Assembly (NCBI GenBank): GCA_030248215.1
Contig: JASANG010000967.1
Coordinates: 1-64,000, forward strand
Reading direction: 5' to 3'
DNA: 64,000 nucleotides
Source: Enoplolaimus lenunculus
Taxonomy: Eukaryota; Nematoda; Enoplea; Enoplida; Thoracostomopsidae
In this document: piece by piece, positions 48,456 to 63,966 of the stretch
Numbering within the stretch: position 1 is the first letter of the stretch
How the letters are laid out: each line of letters opens with the position of its first letter
Program-made: the position numbers and the translations under genes
Notes under the pieces: generated by a model
Database searches by the model: none
Told to the model about the DNA's origin: nothing
Seen by the model: the letters and a program-made list of their open reading frames with translations, nothing else

Positions 48456-49129
48456 GTGATATAGGGAAGGCATATTACCTGCTAGCAGTGTTGGTTAAAA
48501 CCAGACAACGAAGAAGGCGTTAACTTTGACAACAGAAGAAGTGTTGAGCCGGAGAAATGTATAGAAATATACAGAGATTTATGCAAAATAGAAGAACTTA
48601 ATGGTTGTAAGCTAAGTCTCGTGTAGAGAGTGTATATATATTATTTTACGGATTTGGGCGAGTTTAAAGAACTGTTTCGTTGTAAGATTGTCAGTATTAA
48701 GTGGTTTTATGTTTGATAACAAAAATCCGACTTTCGCTTAAAGGTTTTGGCAACGAACCTTGGAAGCTGTAAGTACTGGTTAATTTATTTGGACTTTAGT
48801 TAACAGAATGTGTGCTCTTCTTTTGTTTAGTTTTGTGCTCGGCGCGTTGGACGCCGGGTTTTATTGTATTTAAACAGTGCGTTCGACTGGAACGCCGGTG
48901 GTTATCGTGAACCATCAGTACAGTAAAACTCAGTACAGTTAGAGCCAGCTTAATTAGAACACCATCCCGTCGAATAAACATAATCATAATCGTGCTTTGT
49001 TCTTTTCTGTGTTCTGTAAAATACGTTTTTAGTAAATTCTTAAAACCGGCCGTGCCGTTGGTGAGTGCTTCGGCTCATATCATAGATCCTGAACTTGGCC
49101 GTTTGCATGAAAGTCCGACAAGTCGCAAA
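48456..49129. other. intergenic, no gene seen
   Basis: Short frames only. A GGACGCCGGG/ACGCCGGTGG pair lies at about 48850-48900. No repeat family recognised. Confidence 0.4.
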
Positions 49130-49374
49130 TTTGACGCAAGACCCGGGAATGATGTTTGTGAAAACGAAAACTTGAACACAGAATTAATAAAGTTCAGGGT
49201 GTTGCCGGATTCTAAATTTGATATTTTAGTATTCGACCGGAGCCAGAGCTGGATAATTCAAATGTAATACAAAACGGCATTAAAATATCAGAACTTAGCT
49301 ATCAATTTATCCTTTTGTGGCCTGTGGTATGTAAAGTATTAACGTGGCAAAGCTTAATTAGCAACGCCCGTCGA
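49130..49374. repeat. partial extra unit at the left edge of duplication copy 2
   Basis: Matches 49757-49996 and 30382-30617 (AAGTTCAGGGTGTTGCCGGA; TGGCAAAGCTTAATTAGCAA). It runs straight into the start of the duplicated segment, a head-to-tail junction. Confidence 0.7.
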
Positions 49375-50156
49375 TTTCACCTTTATTGAATAATTTAACG
49401 TAAGCAGATATACTTGGGTTACGATTACGAATGCTCAATTAGGAACGGTTGGAATGGTCGGGTTACAAAGACATGACATGTCTCATTTTAAGTTAGTAAT
49501 TTGACATCGGGTTTGTTCGGAAAATAAATTCGGGTCCGGGTTTGCATTCTTGAAAATTCCTGGCTTTTCTTTCAGAAAAATCCGGGTCCGGGCTTTTCTT
49601 CCAGAAAAATCCGGGTCCGGGATTTTCTTTCAGAAAAATCCGGGTCCGGGTATTTATTTTTAAATGTTGCAACTCTAATTGTGCATTGCATATATTGCAT
49701 ATGCACCAGGACAAGCATGTCTCACATTTTTACAACCCGGATTCCGAATGTCTCAAGCAAGACCCGGGCCTAATATTATTGTGAAAACGAAAACTTGAAC
49801 ACAGAATTAATAAAGTTCAGGGGGCTGCCGGATTCCAAATTTGATAATTTGATATCCGACCGGAACCGGAGCTGGATAATTCAAATGTAATACAAGACGG
49901 CACTAAAATATCTGAACTTAGCTATCAATTCTTTCTTTTGTGACCTGTGGTACCTAAACTTTTAACGTGGCAAAGCTTAATTAGCAGCGCACGCCGATGC
50001 ATTTCTAACACTTTAACAACGACCTTATTCCATTACTCTATGTTTTTGTAGCGTTGCGCTCAATTGCAATACGTATTTGTGTGTCCCATGTTGTTTTTAA
50101 TGACATCCCATTTTTCCTTCATTATAGGCTTATTTTACGCTGAAGTTTAGGATTGG

Positions 50157-50815
50157 GTTAGGAATAGGAATTTTGAGATAATATAGGCTTAACTAATTAA
50201 GCGCATCTGCATATTAGCTAGTAGCTAACTATTTAATTAGCTGTCTTGAAGGTTTATAAACAATTTATTCCAATTGATCGCTCCCAGAAACCCTTCAGTA
50301 ACGGTAATAATCAGTGAAGTAATTTAAAAAATCTTAATTTAGGCTTATCAATTAAGCTACTATGCAAATTAGCTATTAGCTAACTATTTAAGCATCGGCC
50401 TTGAAGGTTTATAGACAATTTATGCATATTAGCCATTAGGTAACTATTGAATTACCGGTTTTGGAGGTTTATACTGGTGCTAAAATTAGATTGCTTGCAA
50501 CTCTAATAATTAGTGATATACAGTAAAAAGTCTTAATTGAGGCTTAACCAATTATGCAAATTAGCCTGTGGTGAATAAAAGGCTTAAAGTTTTAAAACCC
50601 TAATAATGCGAGGTTAACACCCCGGGATAAAAAGCTTTCAAACAGAAAAGTTTTTCAAAATCAGTTCAACGGTTCCTGAGATTCTTGACGGACAGACGGA
50701 CATCCACCTTTCGACCCCGGAGCACAAAATATAAAACGCATCGCGAAACTATTGTTCGTTCACGTATAGCCACTAGCTGAAACGAACTTCAGGAGCGGAG
50801 CGAGCGAAACTGTAT
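50157..50815 (-). mobile_element. Helitron-like element, copy 3, reverse orientation
   Basis: Contains the reverse of GACAGACGG, GGTTCCTGAGATTCTTGACG and the GGTTAACACC block found in copies 1 and 2. Internal units carry GCATATTAGC and ATGCAAATTAGC. The 3' end is diverged. Confidence 0.65.
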
Positions 50816-51216
50816 ATCTTGCACTAAATCATTCTGCTCCGGGCATTTTGTCCGAAAATCTTTGCAATACACGGGCTTGGCTCGGGCTTGGCAGCTTTTT
50901 GTAGTATAAATCTCCACCCAAATTCCTGGAAACCCGGACAGAAATTTCTCAAAACCGGACACACAATTTCTCAAAACCTGGACACACACCCAGAATTTCT
51001 TAAAGCCAAAACGCGGGCCCGGACCCGCATTTTTTTCAAAAATAACTGAACCCGGGTACAACTTTATTGGTTAACAGTAAAAGTCAAATCCAGGTATAAC
51101 TTGTAATGTGGTAGATATACTTTTGTTTTAAGACTCCGTAGGCAAATTACTTACGAGTACTGCAGGTACCTTCGACTCTAGAATAATTTCTAATATATCA
51201 ATCGTTTGCGATCGCG

Positions 51217-54101
<2,885 letters not shown>

Positions 54102-55022
54102 CGACAACAAACGTTTTGTGTGTTTTGTTATGTGTTATCTTGTCATAAACTATCTACGTTAAGCAATTATATTCAATTGTACAATCGATTGTATGTAAGG
54201 TAAACGCTATTCGTATATTATTTTCTTACGAATTAGATTTTACCCGGTTCAAACCTAGTCTGGGTGCAGGACTCAAACAGAATTGCAAATTCAGAAGCCA
54301 CTTACCCGTTGGGTTCAAAACACCTTCCTACTCTAATTGCATGTTTACACGGGATCAAAATGTTACCTTTGTCGTAGTTTCTGTTACGTACCCGACATGC
54401 GTTATATACATATTGCATTGGTTTGTTTCATACCAGTTGATTTTCACATACGCACGTATCGGTTAGAGGGCAATCAGTATTTTCCGCTTGGCACACTGTA
54501 GAAAGCAGTGTTTCTGGGACCAAGGTAAGGGAATGTACATATTAAATCCGTTATCAGTTTTGTCTAATTTGGATTTGCCTTCTTATAACATTTAAACTTT
54601 TTCACATTTTGTTCGTTAGACTACCCTGTTATTTGAATCCTAGTTTTAGGCTTCATATTTACAAGACTTTGGCTTATTGATGAGCGAACAAAATGTAGTT
54701 TTACTGAATATCTTAGGGCTCTGTGTGAAATTCCTGTTATTTTTTGTTCAACGATTTCAAAATCTTGTGTCGATTGTTATAGAATGTCTGTTTTGTTTGA
54801 AATTGGAGCAAAAGTTTAATAATGTTATACAGACTGATTCGTTTGACGGATCAGATTAATAATAATACGCAATCTTTACAAAACGGTATGAACCTAAGTG
54901 ACTAATATGCTCATCTTGTGGCTTATGGTTGGAATTAAATTCTAGGCTAGATATCTACTGGAAGTTATGTTATGGAAATTTTTTATTAGTCTGTGTAGTC
55001 CTGTGAAACTATGTATTTATAA
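54102..55022. other. 3' flank of 14-3-3 copy 2
   Basis: Alignable with 35534-36412, with an extra segment of roughly 120 bp near 54713-54830. No further exon is seen. Confidence 0.6.
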
Positions 55023-55490
55023 GGGCACGACCAGTGCCCAAAAATACCGAACGCACATGAGTTTTGCGGGAGCTGAATAGTAAATGCGCATGACAATAAG
55101 AAGTGTTATTGACGATACTTTATAATGTAATGGACATAGTGATAAACAGAACTGGATGACATCGCAATCAGAACAGCAAATTTATTCCGGAACCCATACC
55201 GGAATCAGAACTGTAGGTTTTCCAACAATGAATATTGACTTATCGTAAAGCCAATACAGTTACATTACTGGTTTGATTTTTAGCCTGTCGAAAACAACTA
55301 CAAATCTTGTCAAATGTAGGAAAGTTTCGTTCTAAATGTGACATTTGTTCAACAATGACCAAGCACAAACTTTAAAACTTAAGTTTCGGATTCGATTGAA
55401 CTTCTAATCGGAACTCTAACCGCAATCCAGATGCAATGAAATTTTTATCGGAACTGGAGCCGAATGTCTGGTCGTGCCCGAGTTCGTAAT
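55023..55490. mobile_element. hAT-like MITE (GGGCACGACC ends), copy in duplication copy 2
   Basis: Left GGGCACGACCAGTGCCC, right GTCTGGTCGTGCCCGAG. About 85 bp longer inside than 36413-36812. Confidence 0.7.
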
Positions 55491-56883
55491 TGGAGCGAGC
55501 AAGGGTTACAAAGCATTGCGCTGAATATATTGTTAACTGTTTAGCACTAATTTGATCGCTTTTTAGTTCTAGATTATTATTAATACAGCTGTAAGCGTTT
55601 GACCAACTAAACGCTTTTATTTTCAAATTGCTAGTAAACGGGCATCTTTAACAGTGCTACGATTTTTTATTCATCCAGTGCTGCGGGCATCAGATTTTGC
55701 AAAACGTTTTCAAAGTAGTTCGTTTATATTTCCACTCCAACAATGGCGTAGTCAAAGCTGAGTGTCTTTTTAGCTTTCGAGGTCTTCATTTTTTACGAGT
55801 TAAATTTTAGCCAGATACTGAAGTTTCATGTAAATCTAACCGAGATGTATCTAGGCTTATTCGTGCAAGTGAAATCGCTGTTTTATTTTTATTTTGCATT
55901 TGTTATCCATATTGTCTTGGTGGTTTTTCATATCATTCTCAAGGTCTATCAATCAATTCAAACTGGCGCATGAAGTTACAGAGTTGTAATCCTTTACTAC
56001 AGTACTCAGAAAAAACAAAAAGTACGCTGTAAAATAATATATCTTTTACCCGCTTAATCAGTGCATTTCGGTGATGAGTCGCAGAACAGATATTTGTTTT
56101 TAATAGTTTGGAGAAAAGGGTCCATGATGATTTTATAGGGGCCTGCTCAGTTGTGGACGGTGAACTTAGAGACTGGAACATTTAGGTTCGTGTGTAGGAT
56201 GGCTTATTTATGTGCCTAGGCTTGGACTTATATTTTGCTAGGTGAGCAGGCGTTGTCATTAATATAAGCCGAGAATTGTGTAAGCTGATAAATATTGGAA
56301 TTTACAGTTATTGATTTACTTGTGACTGAGTATTTCTTGCATGATTGGCTTATTAAGTTGAATTAGTTTTGATTTTGTTAGCCAAAACGAATATACCTTT
56401 ATTCCCGGGTAAGATTTCTGTCCAACAGCAATTGTGAGTTTAAGCAGCGGAAACATGCAAGTAGACTGTCGTCTGCATGTAGGTTGTGATCTGTAGTGCT
56501 AATTGTGGCCAATGCTGCAAAGTAAACCTTTATTGTGTCCGTTATTTAGAGCTGTTTTATGCGGGGTTCACGGTATAACCGGGGCAGGCGGGACACGGTT
56601 TGTCACATGTTGATCCGACGTTAATGCCCGTGTATAGAACAGGGCCGGATCGTTTTCCGGAAGGGCTGTAATCGTCAAGTTAAGCTTTAGACTACTTTTT
56701 TGCTTATGCGGGGTTCACATTAAAACTGCGGCAGTCGGGACACGGGTTTGTCACATGTTGATTCGACATCAACAAATTTTTGTTACCATCATGATACGGA
56801 CACGCAAAAGTCGAATATCATGTGTTATTGGGCGATCTAAGGAACGCACTTGTACCCCATCAATATGCACGTTTTATTGTTGA

Positions 56884-58054
56884 GTGAAAATTTATCTCCT
56901 TTGCTTTGATTCGAAGGGACTCGATGTTCCTGAAAACTGGATAAAGTGCTATGAAGCAATTGCAAGGCTTGAACAGCGAATACCGCCCCGAGGTATCTCT
57001 GTTTTTGGAAAAATCCACCTTGTTCCCATTTATTTTTTGTGTATGTTTAATTATTTGATAAAATTAGTAACGCCCCCTAAGCAACTAGTGCAGAAAACTA
57101 TCAATGTGGTTTATAAGTGGTTGTGATACCCCTCTACCGCTAGTATTATTAGAAGGGATATCCTGTTTTTACAACCTAGTCACGGCGGCATAAATTTCCC
57201 AAATATTTTTGTTAGACTGAAAGTGAATCGTTTAATGTTTTATATTCGAATATTAAGAGGTACCGAAGTTGTGAGTTGGAAGAGATGTTTCGAACATTTC
57301 TTTCGGCAAGTCCAGTTTTCGACTAAACGTCAACTGAGACGTATTGATGTACCGGAGTTATATAAAGAGATACGGATTGCAATGATTGAGTCATCTTTTA
57401 GCAGGGATGGAAATTTTTGTTGGTTTTTGGCGAAAAGTTATCTTGAAAAGCGGTGTCGGCAAATAAATTGTATAAAATGTGGATACGCGCTGTGTATAAG
57501 GTACTCATGCATCCAAAACATGTTTTTTGGCGAGACGAGCTAAAGAGTAGAACCTATTTTTGTCGAGCGATCATGGATATGGGCAAAAGCGAAATATGTT
57601 GACGGCTCTGCGCGAGACGTCCATTTTAGGTTGAGACATAAGTCATTGTATACTAATCACCGCACTAGTCATTTTACAGATGGGACAAATATATGTTCGT
57701 TTTGTTATTTGGATGGAATTGAAGTGCGGGAGGATAATGTTCATGTATTTATTTATTGTTTGCGGGCACAAGAAATTAGTTTTTTCATTACTCCCGTTTT
57801 GCAACAGGTAAAATGAAATAACGATTTCGGATTTAATGTTGGGACGAAATATTCACGACCCATTAAAGAGAATAGTTTTTAACTTCATCATCCAACATGG
57901 ATAATTGGCAATATGGCGTGCTCGATGTAAACTCGAGTATAACAATGAAAATGTCTGTGTTGTTGATGTTTTTCAGGAAAATACTTATAGAAATTTGTGC
58001 AAACTTAAGCTGTATCTACAAGAAGAATGTTTTTTAAGGTTTTTGGAACAATAA
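56884..58054 (+). mobile_element. LINE (non-LTR retrotransposon) fragment: reverse transcriptase C-terminal part
   Basis: One frame from 56884 to 57816 reads like the C-terminal third of a LINE ORF2: DVPENWIKCYEAIARLEQR, then GISVFGKIHLVPIYF, PSHGGINFPNIFVRLK, RDVHFRLRHKSLYTN and the Cys/His motif ICSFCYLDGIEVREDNVHVF followed by IYC. In-frame stops occur at 57124-57126 (TGA in place of a likely TGG) and 57541-57543 (TAA). A +1 shift between 57816 and 57890 leads to WRARCKLEYNNENVCVV and the end at TAA 58052-58054. The polymerase palm with its catalytic aspartates is missing, so this is a 5'-truncated, dead copy. The clade is uncertain (CR1/Jockey- or L1-like). Its 3' UTR may reach AATAATAAAAAC near 58520. 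Confidence 0.8.
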
Positions 58055-58132
58055 CCCGACAGAATGATAGCATGCTGGGTTTTCGAATGCCATTTCCTCA
58101 GCGTACCTGATTTGTAGTTTGTTTTGAAACTA

Positions 58133-58347
58133 CACTGCAAAAAAATGGTGAGTCAAATTGACTCCCTCCGAAATAGGCTCTACGGGACTACACAAACTGA
58201 GTCAAATTCGACTCCGCCAGAGTCAAACGCGCGACGAAGTGAGTCAAATTTGACTCTAGTGGAGTCGAAATTGACTCATTTTGTGTAGTCCCGTAGAGCC
58301 TATTTCGGAGAGAGTCAATTTGACTCACCGTTTTTTGCTGTGTAGGT
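58133..58347. mobile_element. foldback MITE, best-preserved copy
   Basis: CACTGCAAAAAAATGGTGAG...CTCACCGTTTTTTGCTGTG, flanked by TA. The arms include GGCTCTACGGGACTACACAA and its complement. The centre is GCGCGACGAAG. It can fold into a hairpin nearly 100 bp long. Confidence 0.85.
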
Positions 58348-59824
58348 TCTTGTGTGTTTTTAACATATTTGCTACTGAATACTATCCTTGTAAGCAGTGT
58401 AGAATAATGGGTAATTTTCAAGGACTTTTGTCATGTTATGTTAATATGTTGTTGCCCTCATTGATTTAAATAATTGCTTTCGTTGATTTAGATGTGGTTT
58501 TTCTTTTTAATAATAAAAACCCCGGGTATTCGGTAAACGAGCGCTTCGGACTTAAACTAACTGCTATACGAAGCACGGGTATTCATGTTATCTCAGCATA
58601 CAAGTGTTCCAATGTCACGTGACATAATCAGACATATTGTTGAATATCATATGATATTCCAAATTAACAGCATATATGATATTATATTCAAAGACGGATT
58701 TGGAGTATCATATGATATTCCATTATGTAGTTTAAGACGTATACAATCCGCTAAAATTTTGAATATTCCCTCTCAAATTCGAATTTTTCTGCCAAAATTT
58801 GAATTTACCCGCCAAATTTTGAATTTTTGCGCTAAAATTTGAATTTCCCGCCAAAATTTGAATTTCCCGCCTATTACATGTCGATTAGTATCATATGATA
58901 TTCCAAACCTAGTTATGCAGCGGACTCAGTAGACATTTTCAAAATGATCATATGATATTGACAGACAACGTAGGGAATATCATATATTGAAAGACAAAAC
59001 GTGACCGATACGTGATGTTAGCAGACAACCACTGTTTTTGAATATCATATTGGGTTACATCGCAGACAAAATGTTACGCAATATATACAACGTGACAAAA
59101 CGTGGCCCAGCTGCACCATTTATAACGTGAACCCCGCATTAGGCTTAGGAATAAGCTCATCTATACGCTTAGGCTGAGGAATATGTTTATACAACTGTTC
59201 CGGCCCTGTTCTATACATGGTTCGCGTCAACAGACAAAATTCGAATGTCATATAAAATTAGCTTACAAACCACCGCTCTCAAATGATCAATGCGTATAAG
59301 GGACGGTATGTCACGTGATACTGTGGGATATTTATGCGAATATCACATGATATTCAACATTTCAACGAATATATGATATTCAGCGGGATAGTGTAATCCT
59401 TCTGGTACTATAATAAATGAATGAAATGTTGAACGGCAGCGACACAAATGTGCTTTTATATACCAAATACACGCCTACAAATCGTTTCTGACACAAAATC
59501 GCAAAAAACCACTCAACATGACAATTTGGGTATGTTGCCTCACGTATGCAGACATTTGAAAATATATCATGTATATGATATTTGCAGACAATACCTCGAA
59601 TATCACATGATATTGAAGAACAAAAGGTGACCCACACATGTTAATAGCAGACAAATACGAATTTTTGAATGCGATATAGGGTCTATATGCAGACAAAATG
59701 TTGCCCAATAGTCTAGGGACAAAACGTTTCCCAAGCTGCCTCGGTTATAACTTGTTTTATGAGCGTTAAACATACAATTCTACTGCATCAATAGTTGTGG
59801 TCTGAGTATTCGGTTTAGAACATT

Positions 59825-60865
59825 GTTACTGGCTAATAATAAATACTTGTGTTGGCCACCTGAAATTTATTTGGTTTGGTTTGGCTCCGTCTGATGTAAA
59901 CTACTGCAACAGAGATTCATTCTATCGAATACATTCCAATGAGAAAGAACTATTGAAATATACGTACTCACGCTAGATCGTGTAAACCAAACATCAGCCC
60001 GTCTTACTTTTAGTTATGCCCCGCTTTCAGCGGCGGATCCAGAAATTTCTGATGTGCGGCTGGTAAATGTTTTTAAACGCTATTTTTCACAAAAAAATTT
60101 TCTGACAGATGGCACAATTTGTGTAGGTACCTTATCATTTTTTACAAAAAATTTTATGAGGGGGAAAATTGTGAGGTAGGGACATTATAATTGTACCAAA
60201 AAAGTTATCAGGGAACAAATTGTAAAATAGGTACCTTATCAAATTTAATACAAAAAATTTTCTGAGGCGGTAAATTTTTAAGGTACGGACGTTTACTATT
60301 TCATCAGAAAAAATTTTTGACGGTTGGCGTACGGCCGCCCGCCCTCCTCAGCGTCCGCTAGTGCCTGCTTTCTCATTCAATGCAAAAAACGAGGAGTTAA
60401 AATGTCGGAGCTTTTCGAGACTACTTACACAAATTGAGTCAAAATTCGACTTTGCCACAGTAAAATTGAGATTCACTGAGTCGAACGTTTGACACTGACG
60501 AAGTCAAACTTGACTCAGTTTGTGAAGTCCGGAAAAGCCTATTTTTGAGAGAGTCAATTGGACTCACCATTTTTTGCAGTATAGACTGTAATAGAATAGG
60601 TTTAAATTTTAGACTAATTTTTTGCTTGTGCTACGCTTAAGCTTTGTTTTAGACTTGTGTTTATTGCGCTGAGGATATAAGTACCCTAAAACTTATGAAT
60701 ATGTTTGGTTGTTACATTGTTAAAAGTATTAATATTGGTCCAAATTTTCAGGACCCGCTTTATTAAACAGTATTAATATATCGGAACATAATGCCTATTT
60801 CGCTGCTCATAACCTCCCCTGGTGGTTTCAATTGAATTTTAATTTTTAAGGCTTGAATACATACA
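59825..60865. repeat. composite repeat paralogous to the 39.3-41.8 kb region
   Basis: Shares GCTTTCAGCGGCGGATCCAG, CGTCCGCTAGTGCCTG and ATTTCGCTGCTCATAACCTC with 40255-41835. Earlier text (about 59825-60000) resembles 39280-39480. The inner unit from GCGGATCCAGAAATTTCTGA to GTCCGCTAGTGCCTG looks like a hAT-type MITE. Confidence 0.65.
60377..60591. mobile_element. foldback MITE, diverged
   Basis: CAATGCAAAAAACGAGGAGT at left, GACTCACCATTTTTTGCAGT at right; same centre as 41037-41245 (GATTCACTGAGTCGAACG). Confidence 0.7.
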
Positions 60866-61027
60866 CTGTAAAATATGGTGAGTCAAATTGACTCTTTCCG
60901 AAATAGGCTTTTCCTGACTAGACAAACTGATCCAAATTCGACTCCGCCAGAGTCAAATTCGACTCTCTGAGCGATTCAGTGAATCGAATTTGACTCTGGC
61001 AGAGTCGAATTTTGACTCGGTATGTGT
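60866..61027. mobile_element. foldback MITE, right arm cut by the satellite
   Basis: CACTGTAAAATATGGTGAGT at left. The right arm ends at GACTCGGTATGTGTAAATCA, where the satellite starts. Confidence 0.7.
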
Positions 61028-61672
61028 AAATCAGGGTTGGTAGGGAACATCTGAAGCATAGGTTTTGGTTGGAAAACCGGAAAAGTGAAAAATTCTAATG
61101 CCTAGATTTTAAGGTACTCTGGGTTGGTATAGGGAAAATCTGAAGCATAGGTTTTGCTTACAAAACGGGAAAAGTGGAAAATTGAAATGCCTAGATATTT
61201 TCTTGGTTAGTAAGAGATACCTGAAGCAAAGGTTTCGGTTGGAAAACGGAAAAAGTGGAAAAGTGGAAAATTCAAGCGTAGGGCATATAGGTTTTGGTTG
61301 GAAAACGGGAAAGTGGAAAATTTTAATGCCTAGATTTTACACTGGGTTGGTAGGGAAAATCTTGCATAGGTTTTGGAAGGAAAACGGAAAAGTGGAAAAT
61401 TCTAATGCCTGTTTCCCCTGGGTTGGTGTGGGAAAATCTGAAGCATAGGCTTTGGTTGGAAAACGGGAAAAGTGGAAAATTCAAACGTAGGGCATAGGTT
61501 TTGGTTGGAAAACGAGAAAAGTGGAAAATTGTAATGCCTAGATTTTACCCTGGGTTGTAGGGAAAATCTGAAGCATAGGTTTTGGTTGCAAAAACGGGAA
61601 AACTGGAAAATTGTAATGCCTGGATTTTACCCTTGGTTGGTAGGAAAAATCCGAAACATAGGTTTTGGCTGC
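61028..61672 (+). repeat. satellite, about 80-bp unit, forward polarity
   Basis: Seven to eight units of the form GGGTTGGTAGGGAAAATCTG, AAGCATAGGTTTTGGTTGGA, AAACGGGAAAAGTGGAAAAT, TCTAATGCCTAGATTTTAC. Open frames within are by-products of the repeat. Confidence 0.9.
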
Positions 61673-63962
61673 TAAGTTTTTGAAATTTCCACTTTTCCAG
61701 TTTTCCAAACAAACTTTACACTACAGAATTCCCAACCAACCAACAGAAAATCTAGGCGTTTAAATTTTCCACTTTTCCCGTTTTCCAACCAAAACCTATG
61801 CTTCAGATTTTCCCTACCAACCCAGGAATAATCTAAGCTTTTAAAATTTCCACCTTTCCAGTTTTCCAAACAAACTTTACACTACAGATTTCCCTACCAA
61901 TTAAGAGAAAATCTAGGCGTTTAAATTTTCCACTTTTCCCGTTTTCCAACCAAAACCTATGCTTTAGATTTTCCCTACCAACCCAGGAATAATCTAAGCG
62001 TTTAAAAGTTCCACTTTTTCAGTTTTCCAAAGAAACTTTACACTACAGATTTCCCTACCAACCAACCATAAGAGAAAATCTAGGCGTTTAAATTTTCCAC
62101 TTTTCCCGTTTTCCAACCAAAACCTATGCTTCAGATTTTCCCTACCAACCCAGGGATAATCTAATCTTTTAAAATTTCCACTTTTCCAGTTTTCCAAACA
62201 AACTTTACACTACAGATTTCCCTACCAACCAAGAGAAAATCTAGGCGTTTAAATTTTCCACTATTCCCGTTTTCCAACCAACACCTATTCTTCAGATTTT
62301 AACTACCAACCCAGGAATAATCTAAGCTTTTAAAATTTCCACTTTTCCAGTTTTCCAAACAAACTTTACACTACATATTTTCCTACCAACCAAGAGAAAA
62401 TCTAGGCGTTTAAATTTTCCACGTCTCCCGTTTTCCAACTAAAACCTATGCTTCAGATTTTCCCTACCAACCCAGGAATAATCTAAAGCTTTTAAAATTT
62501 CCACTTTTCCAGTTTTCCAAACAAACTTTACAGTACACTTTTCCCTACCAATTAAGAGAAAATCTAGGCGTTTAAATGTTCCACTTTTCCCGTTTTTAAC
62601 CAAAACCTATGCTTCAGATTTTCCCTACCAACCCAGGAATAATCTAAGCTTTTAAAATTTCCGCTTTTCCAGTTTTCCAAACAAACTTTACATTACAGAT
62701 TTCCTACCAACCAAGAGAAAATGTAGGCGTTTAAATTTTCCCCGTTTTCCGTTTTCCAACCAAAACCTATGCTTCAGATTTTCCCTACCAACCCAGAAAT
62801 AATCTAAGCTTTTAAAATTTCCACTTTTCCAGTTTTCCAAACAAACTTTACACTACAGATTTCCCTAAGGCGTTTAAATTTTCCACTTTTCCCGTTTTCC
62901 AACCAAAAGCTATGCTTCAGATTTTCCCTACCAACCCAGGAATAATCTAAAGCTTTTAAAATTTCCACTTTTCCAGTTTTTCAAACAAACTTTACACTAC
63001 ACTTTTCCCTACCAATTAAGAGAAAATCTAGGCGTTTAAATGTTCCACTTTTCCCGTTTTTAACCAAAACCTATGCTTCAGATTTTCCCTACCAACCCAG
63101 AAATAATCTAAGCTTTTAAAATTTCCACCTTTCCAGTTTTCCAAACAAACTTTACACTACAGATTTCCCTACCAATTAAGAGAAAATCTAGGCGTTTAAA
63201 TTTTCCACTTTTCCCGTTTTCCAACCAAAACCTATGCTTTAGATTTTCCCTACCAACCCAGGAATAATCTAAGCGTAAAGTTCCACTTTTTAAGTTTTCC
63301 GAAGAAACTTTACACTACAGATTTCCCTACCAACCAACCATAAGAGAAAATCTAGGCGTTTAAATTTTCCACTTTTCCCGTTTTCCAACCAAAACCTATG
63401 CTTCCAACCCAGGAATAATCTAATCTTTTAAAATTTCCACTTTTCCAGTTTTCCAAACAAACTTTACACTACAGATTTCCCTACCAACCAAGAGAAAATC
63501 TAGGCGTTTAAATTTTCCACTTTTCCCGTTTTCCAACCAAAAGCTATGCTTCAGATTTTCCCTACCAACCCAGGAATAATCTAAGCTTTTAAAATTTCCA
63601 CTTTTCCAGTTTTCCAAACAAACTTTACACTACATATTTTCCTACCAACCAAGAGAAAATCTAGGCGTTTAAATTTTCCACGTCTCCCGTTTTCCAACTA
63701 AAACCTATGCTTCAGATTTTCCCTACCAACCCAGGAATAATCTAAAGCTTTTAAAATTTCCACTTTTCCAGTTTTCCAAACAAACTTTACACTACACTTT
63801 TCCCTACCAATTAAGAGAAAATGTAGGCGTTTAAATTTTCCCCGTTTTCCGTTTTCCAACCAAAACCTATGCTTCAGATTTTCCCTACCAACCCAGAAAT
63901 AATCTAAGCTTTTAAAATTTCCACCTTTCCAGTTTTCCAAACAAACTTTACACTACATATTT
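61673..63962 (-). repeat. satellite, about 160-bp dimeric unit, reverse polarity
   Basis: About 15 copies (spacing 142-167, mean near 160) of a two-part unit. Half A is GTTTTCCAACCAAAACCTAT...CCAACCCAGGAATAATCTAA. Half B is GTTTTCCAAACAAACTTTAC...CCAAGAGAAAATCTAGGCG. Both halves are diverged relatives of the 80-bp forward unit in reverse complement. Unit length is not a fixed multiple of three, so the repeated minus-strand peptide (ENGKSGKFKRLDFLLVG) is not a maintained gene. Confidence 0.92.
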
Positions 63963-63966
63963 ACCA

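Larger units (their letters stand above)
56707..59138. mobile_element. third-level Harbinger-like MITE with LINE and foldback insertions
   Basis: Left TGCGGGGTTCACATTAAAAC, right TTATAACGTGAACCCCGCA, TTA at both flanks. The right half (58590-59138) has ATATCATATGATATTCC palindromes and a 19-20 bp CGCCAAAATTTGAATTTCC tandem array (58760-58872). Confidence 0.75.
56637..59211. mobile_element. second-level TIR element with TTAGGC-like end region
   Basis: Inverted ends GAACAGGGCCGGA and TCCGGCCCTGTTC, flanked by TATA on both sides. Its right part holds AGGCTTAGGAATAAGCTC and ACGCTTAGGCTGAGG (59140-59180), so the telomere-like repeats belong to this element. It is interrupted by 56707-59138. Confidence 0.7.
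56560..59765. mobile_element. outer Harbinger-like MITE of a nested stack
   Basis: The left end TGCGGGGTTCACGGTATAAC (end B) is preceded by TTA. The text stops at GTGTATA (56631-56636) and resumes at TATACATGG (59212) with GTCAACAGACAAAATTCGAA, which is the continuation seen in the undisturbed copy 15195-15846 read in reverse. The right end is GTTATAACTTG...GAGCG followed by TTA (59766-59768). Confidence 0.75.

Noticed and set aside
61672-63940. Repeated minus-strand peptides (ENGKSGKFKRLDFLLVG...) as a repeat-protein gene
   Set aside because: The dimer length drifts between about 142 and 167 bp, so no frame is maintained; the peptides come from stop-poor satellite.
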